Positions 60,756 through 64,000 of a stretch of 64,000 nt of DNA are shown piece by piece. Position 1 is the stretch's first letter; the number at the start of each line of letters is the position of its first letter. Position numbers and translations under genes: made by a program. This stretch comes from Bacillus sp. THAF10 (GTDB lineage: Bacteria > Bacillota > Bacilli > Bacillales > Bacillaceae_I). Location of the stretch: contig NZ_CP045403.1 in the NCBI RefSeq assembly GCF_009363695.1, positions 3,606,501 through 3,670,500 on the forward strand, written 5' to 3'. The notes beneath the pieces were generated by a model. It saw nothing but the letters and a program-made list of their open reading frames with translations. It was not told where the DNA came from and did no database searches.

Positions 60756-60782
60756 AATCAAAGGATAAGTATAAAAACGAAA

Positions 60783-60920
60783 TTATTTTTGAGTGACAAC
60801 TACGGAGCAAGAGTTATGCCCTTGAGATGCTCCCATTGTATCAAGTACTGTAGCGGAAGAAACTTCGTACACCTCTAACTCTAGTTCGAAGTCCTCAACT
60901 TTTAAGTTAAGTTCTTTCAT
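60783..60920 (-). CDS. Thiopeptide-like RiPP precursor peptide
   Basis: A 45-aa peptide starting at the second of two ATGs (60920), 7 bases from AGGAGG. The leader (31 aa) is acidic and Leu/Val-rich, with E-D-F-E-L-E-L-E-V-Y-E-V and ends L-D-T-M-G-A, the junction seen in thiopeptide precursors such as thiocillin. The core would be S-Q-G-H-N-S-C-S-V-V-V-T-Q-K: 14 residues, Ser at 1, 6 and 8, one Cys at 7, Thr at 12. Followed by all enzymes for dehydration, azole formation and pyridine formation. Confidence 0.85.
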   Translation of the reverse strand: MKELNLKVEDFELELEVYEVSSATVLDTMGASQGHNSCSVVVTQK

Positions 60921-61084
60921 CATTATTCCTCCTCTCCTATAAACTAGGCCCTGAAAGAATAATAACATAAGTAAAAATTATATGAATCTTCCAAATAATT
61001 AGATAAAATACGATTTTCAGTCCTATTTTACTCCCAAAATAGCATTTTATAAAAAAATAAGGAATATATCTTATTTATAATTAC
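60921..61084 (-). promoter_or_regulatory. Promoter region of the RiPP operon
   Basis: AT-rich gap upstream of the precursor. On the minus strand ATTCATATAAT (about 60980-60990) offers a -10 TATAAT without a good -35. The promoter region of the 56-aa signal peptide contains a similar ATTCATATTA, so a shared regulator is possible but weakly supported. Confidence 0.35.
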
Positions 61085-61149
61085 TATAAAAAAGGTCAGA
61101 GGAACAAGTTGTGACCACTAAAAATGTGGCTACCTTGTCCCTCTGACCC
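61085..61149 (-). terminator. Long-stem terminator after VOC gene
   Basis: Minus strand: GGTCAGAGGGACAAGGTAGC...GTTCCTCTGACC, a stem of about 20 pairs with small bulges and a loop around CCACATTTTTAGTGG, followed by TTTTTT. Confidence 0.8.
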
Positions 61150-61158
61150 TACCCTTAC

Positions 61159-61530
61159 CTATCTATGCTGATCAATCAATATCGGATTCCCATCAGGATC
61201 CTCAAGCGTGATATACGCTGGACCTTCTGTTGATTCATCTGCTTCTTGTTGTAAGCTTACTCCCTTTTCCTTCAACTGCTTTTGCAATTCACGAACATCA
61301 GTAAATTCATCAAGGTTTTCAGCATTGCTATCCCATCCTGGATTAAAGGTCAGCATGTTTTTCTCAAACATCCCTTGGAACAGGCCAATTACCGTATCTC
61401 CATTTTTCATGATCAACCAATTTTGGCTAATGTCGCCGCCTAACGATGAAAATCCTAAGTTCTCATAAAACTCTTTTGATCGATGAATGTCTTTTACATT
61501 CAAACTTATAGAAAAAGCGCCAAGTTTCAT
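61159..61530 (-). CDS. VOC-family (glyoxalase-like) protein
   Basis: A 123-aa single-domain VOC protein with two beta-alpha-beta-beta-beta units: [22 protein letters not shown] at the start and [17 protein letters not shown] at the end (Glu and His-equivalent metal positions). It may bind or modify a small molecule such as an electrophile or antibiotic. AAGGAGGAACCAAA precedes the ATG. It stands alone, divergent from nothing, upstream of the RiPP promoter. Confidence 0.85.
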   Translation of the reverse strand: MKLGAFSISLNVKDIHRSKEFYENLGFSSLGGDISQNWLIMKNGDTVIGLFQGMFEKNMLTFNPGWDSNAENLDEFTDVRELQKQLKEKGVSLQQEADESTEGPAYITLEDPDGNPILIDQHR

Positions 61531-61620
61531 TTTGGTTCCTCCTTGAATATAGACTACTTATAACTTCTATATTTCTAGTTCAATCCCCTTCTAATAGTTG
61601 TAATCATTAGATTCGCAAAT

Positions 61621-61656
61621 AAAAAAGATTGAAGGCGTACACCCTCGATCCAATCT
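61621..61656 (-). terminator. Terminator after GntP permease
   Basis: Minus strand GATTGGATCGAGGGTGTACG-CCTTCAATC with GATTG/CAATC outer pairs, followed by TTTTTT. It immediately follows the stop at 61659. Confidence 0.65.
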
Positions 61657-61658
61657 CA

Positions 61659-63014
61659 TTAAAATATATACGCCCCAACTACAGATATGGCTAAAATCAA
61701 TACCGATACAAAGGCTAAACTTAAGGTGTACGTTTTTAGTCCACCAGAAACAGATAAGCCGGATAGGTTGGTGGTTACCCAAAACCCACTATCATTGACG
61801 TGCCCTATACTTATTCCTCCAGCTAATGCAGCCATGGCGACCCAGAGGCCGTGGATGTCGGTTCCAGAAGCAACTCCTGCCATGATGGTCATGGTGGTGA
61901 TGGATGCAACCGTACCAGATCCTTGCGCTACTTTTAAGATACATGAAATGAAGTATGTCATAAAAATAATCATCCACACAGACTGGGAGCCATCGGCAAA
62001 ACTATTAACAAGGGCATCACCAATTCCAGTAGCACCTATGACACTTCCGAAAGCTCCGCCAGCGCCCGTTACAAGTAAAACAATACCTGCATTTTTCATA
62101 GCAACAGAGGAAGATTTATCTCGCTCTACTTTATTCAGAGATTTTGAAGCGATTAGATATGCTGCCAATACTCCAACTAGTAAAGCGATAATTCTATCAC
62201 TTAAAAAGGTAATCACTGTCGGAACTTCTTCTAAGGTGGCTTGCGCTACTGTTCCTAGTAAAATTAATAACATAGGCAAAAGGATAGGAACGAGCGCTAA
62301 CAAGAAACCAGGTGCCTTTTCTTTTACCATACTACTTTCGTCCGTGGTTACAAGTTCAATTTCATCTTTTTCTGGCTTCCATAAGCCTCTATTCAGTATG
62401 GCAAAATAAAGTTTCATTGCTACGAAAGCTGCGAGCAGTCCCAATACCACACCAAACATCATCATTAACCCTAGATCAAAATTCAAAATACTTGTTGCAG
62501 CCAATGGATTAGGTGTAGGAGGTACTAATGTATGGGCAGCACCCGCTCCAATGGCAATTGCTCCTACAATATAAGGAATTGGCTTGTTTGTTTCCTTCGC
62601 CAGTGCGATTCCAAGTGGGATTAAAATGACAAAGGTAACATCATAGAATACAGGGATGGATAGGATAAACGCGGATAAACCTATCGCATAGACAGCTTTT
62701 TCTTTGGAGGTCTTTTTTACTAACGTATGCGCGATATTGTAAGCTCCACCTGAATCAGATAGCAATTGCCCTAAAATAACACCAAACCCAATGGGGATAC
62801 CTATTGCTCCTAATAGTCCCCCAAAACCACTTCCAACTGCTCGGATCGTTTCGTCTAATGCCATTCCTGATGCTATTCCCATAAACAAACTACCTATGAT
62901 TAAGGATATTGCAGGATTTATTTTCAGTTTCAAGATGCTAAACAATATGATCGCAACCGATATTACTAGATATAACAGTAATGCTGTACTAGAACCCAAA
63001 GAAATCGCCCCCAT
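61659..63014 (-). CDS. GntP-family gluconate/organic-acid:H+ symporter
   Basis: A 451-aa membrane protein with about 12-14 helices and GntP motifs: G-F-G-V-I-L-G-Q-L-L-S-D-S-G-G-A, F-Y-D-V-T-F-V-I-L-I-P-L, H-T-L-V-P-P-T-P-N-P-L and G-S-G-T-V-A-S-I-T-T. Substrates of the family are gluconate or related hydroxy acids. The ATG at 63014 lacks a good ribosome binding site; GGGGGCG inside the first codons would suit a TTG at 62999. A MITE directly upstream may have displaced the original leader. Confidence 0.88.
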   Translation of the reverse strand: MGAISLGSSTALLLYLVISVAIILFSILKLKINPAISLIIGSLFMGIASGMALDETIRAVGSGFGGLLGAIGIPIGFGVILGQLLSDSGGAYNIAHTLVKKTSKEKAVYAIGLSAFILSIPVFYDVTFVILIPLGIALAKETNKPIPYIVGAIAIGAGAAHTLVPPTPNPLAATSILNFDLGLMMMFGVVLGLLAAFVAMKLYFAILNRGLWKPEKDEIELVTTDESSMVKEKAPGFLLALVPILLPMLLILLGTVAQATLEEVPTVITFLSDRIIALLVGVLAAYLIASKSLNKVERDKSSSVAMKNAGIVLLVTGAGGAFGSVIGATGIGDALVNSFADGSQSVWMIIFMTYFISCILKVAQGSGTVASITTMTIMAGVASGTDIHGLWVAMAALAGGISIGHVNDSGFWVTTNLSGLSVSGGLKTYTLSLAFVSVLILAISVVGAYIF

Positions 63015-63032
63015 TTGTTTCTTTTTCTATTA

Positions 63033-63171
63033 AGCTCTTTTCTAAAAGCTTGTTGCTTTTGCCAATCTATAAGCTAAGAAAAATTGCCACGTGTTCAAAA
63101 CTCCTCCACCAACGTTCATGACGGGTATCTAAACTATACCCAGTAGCAACAAAATTTCCGAAAACAGCCTT
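63033..63171. mobile_element. MITE-like element, copy E
   Basis: Left end AGCTCTTTTCTAAAAGCTTG-TTGCTTTT, internal GCCACGTGTTCAAAACTCC, right end AGTAGCAACAAAATTTCCGA-AAACAGCCT. Terminal inverted repeats of about 25 bases are still clear. It fills the gap between the IlvC-like gene and gntP. Confidence 0.78.
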
Positions 63172-63177
63172 CTATTA

Positions 63178-64000
63178 TTACTTCAGTCGGCTTTTCAACT
63201 TTTCTTCAGCGATACTAATTGGATGAGAGAAAGCACCATCCACCAATTTCTTAAAGTTTACAGACTGATTTTTTTCTTGTTCTTCGCTCCACTCTTTCGC
63301 AAAGTCACCTGAGCTAATTTTTTCATACTTGGACTTAATGAAGTCTCTAATATAGGTTGTATCCACTTGGTTAAAGCCTGCTAACTGTCCATATTGGCTA
63401 GTTGTGGAGTGAAATGGTAACTGTTTAAACAAGCCTACATCTGCCATCTTCTCCATCATAATGGCTGGCTCTTTTGACATATATAGCTCCATTAATACGG
63501 CTTCTTCTGGATGTCCCATTTCAATTTGTACTTTATAGATTTCAGACATAACGCTCATAATGAGAGGCCATGTAATTTGTTCGGCAATTAAATCCAAATA
63601 CGTTTCATCGTTGAATGTTACTTCAATGGCACCTTTTTTCGTAGAGCCAATTGCTTTTGCTAACGATTTCGCTAACTCTAAGGCATTGCCACTAGCATCT
63701 TGATGCACCGCTAAAAATGCGGGAAATCCTTCTCCACTTTCATATAACTCACGAACAGCTTTTCCAATCATTCTTGGGGCCACCATTACTACATCTACAT
63801 GTTCAGGAAAAGAAATGTTGTTGTAAGTAACGTTGTAGCCAGAAGAAAAATTCAACACATTTCCTTCTTCTAAATATGGGGCTATTTTTTCTTCATAAAT
63901 GGCAGGGGCTATTTCGTCTGGTAAGAGCATAAAAATGACATCCGCCCGCTTACAAGCTTCTTCAATCGAAAATGCCTCAAACCCATCCTGATTTGCTTTT
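63178..64000 (-). CDS. Ketol-acid-reductoisomerase-like protein (5' end outside window)
   Basis: The frame is open to the window edge, giving about 273 C-terminal residues. It resembles IlvC: I-F-M-L-L-P-D-E, V-D-V-V-M-V-A-P-R-M-I-G-K-A-V-R, L-A-V-H-Q-D-A-S-G-N-A, and V-T-F-N-D-E-T-Y-L-D-L-I-A-E-Q (Mg-binding acidic residues kept). The usual H-G-F-N-I-H catalytic-loop region reads S-S-G-Y-N-V-T, so the catalytic His is missing. It may therefore be a paralogue acting on another 2-hydroxy or keto acid, perhaps one imported by the adjacent GntP permease. Confidence 0.75.
   Translation of the reverse strand, partial: KANQDGFEAFSIEEACKRADVIFMLLPDEIAPAIYEEKIAPYLEEGNVLNFSSGYNVTYNNISFPEHVDVVMVAPRMIGKAVRELYESGEGFPAFLAVHQDASGNALELAKSLAKAIGSTKKGAIEVTFNDETYLDLIAEQITWPLIMSVMSEIYKVQIEMGHPEEAVLMELYMSKEPAIMMEKMADVGLFKQLPFHSTTSQYGQLAGFNQVDTTYIRDFIKSKYEKISSGDFAKEWSEEQEKNQSVNFKKLVDGAFSHPISIAEEKLKSRLK

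Overview
The window is a low-GC Gram-positive chromosome segment, almost certainly a motile, spore-forming Bacillaceae. Supporting signs are strong AGGAGG-type ribosome binding sites, frequent TTG/GTG starts, a CcpA-type cre site, cell-wall-binding-repeat-2 proteins, subtilases, ECF sigma/anti-sigma pairs, an RRNPP peptide-sensing regulator and H+-driven MotAB stators. No tRNA, rRNA or CRISPR locus was seen. The left edge cuts a threonyl-tRNA synthetase gene and the right edge cuts a ketol-acid-reductoisomerase-like gene.

Layout. 1-17 kb: thrS end, a methyltransferase, two tandem ECF sigma/anti-sigma modules with different outer domains, an HD hydrolase, rarD, a GNAT acetyltransferase, a C1q-like jelly-roll protein, a two-gene membrane glycosyltransferase operon and a secreted subtilase. 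17-25.7 kb: a complete AI-2 (lsr) locus in two divergent units, lsrACDB leftward and lsrR-lsrK-cupin-lsrF rightward, with a cre site between them; a cupin stands where lsrG would be expected. 26-39.5 kb: motAB, ribokinase, two cell-wall-binding-repeat proteins, an Imm26 immunity-type protein among small orphan genes, a RacA-like MerR/coiled-coil protein and an LD-carboxypeptidase. 39.5-50 kb: XRE regulator, small membrane proteins, an operon of membrane-anchored subtilase + secreted toxin-like protein + small cytosolic protein, a divergent two-component system with PhoP-like boxes, an APH-like kinase behind an attenuator-like leader, an NlpC/P60 hydrolase, and a REP-associated tyrosine transposase (RAYT). 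50.4-61 kb: a compact RiPP cluster. 61-64 kb: VOC protein, GntP permease and the IlvC-like gene.

The most notable system is the RiPP cluster read leftward from 60,920: a 45-aa precursor whose leader ends in the thiopeptide-like MGA/S junction with a 14-residue core containing one Cys, an intercistronic hairpin, a full-length LanB dehydratase, a stand-alone candidate [4+2] pyridine synthase, an RRE-type partner, YcaO, SagB-type oxidase and a MATE exporter. Next to it lies a PlcR-like regulator with a divergent 56-aa pro-signal peptide, suggesting cell-density control. The core predicts an unusually thiazole-poor thiopeptide.

The intergenic DNA is rich in dispersed repeats: (i) REP type A, arms GGGACGGTTCT/AGAACCGTCCC, clustered in 0.7-39 kb; (ii) REP type B, GGGACAGGTCCC-like, clustered around the RAYT at 40-50 kb; (iii) a ~140-180 bp MITE with inverted ends (5 copies); (iv) a ~110 bp repeat ending in an AACGTT-centred palindrome (6 copies); (v) three arrays of unrelated sequence sharing a 20-21 bp period. 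Type A REPs supply the last codons of three genes as a G-D-G-S-type tail. The RiPP cluster contains none of these repeats, consistent with later acquisition.
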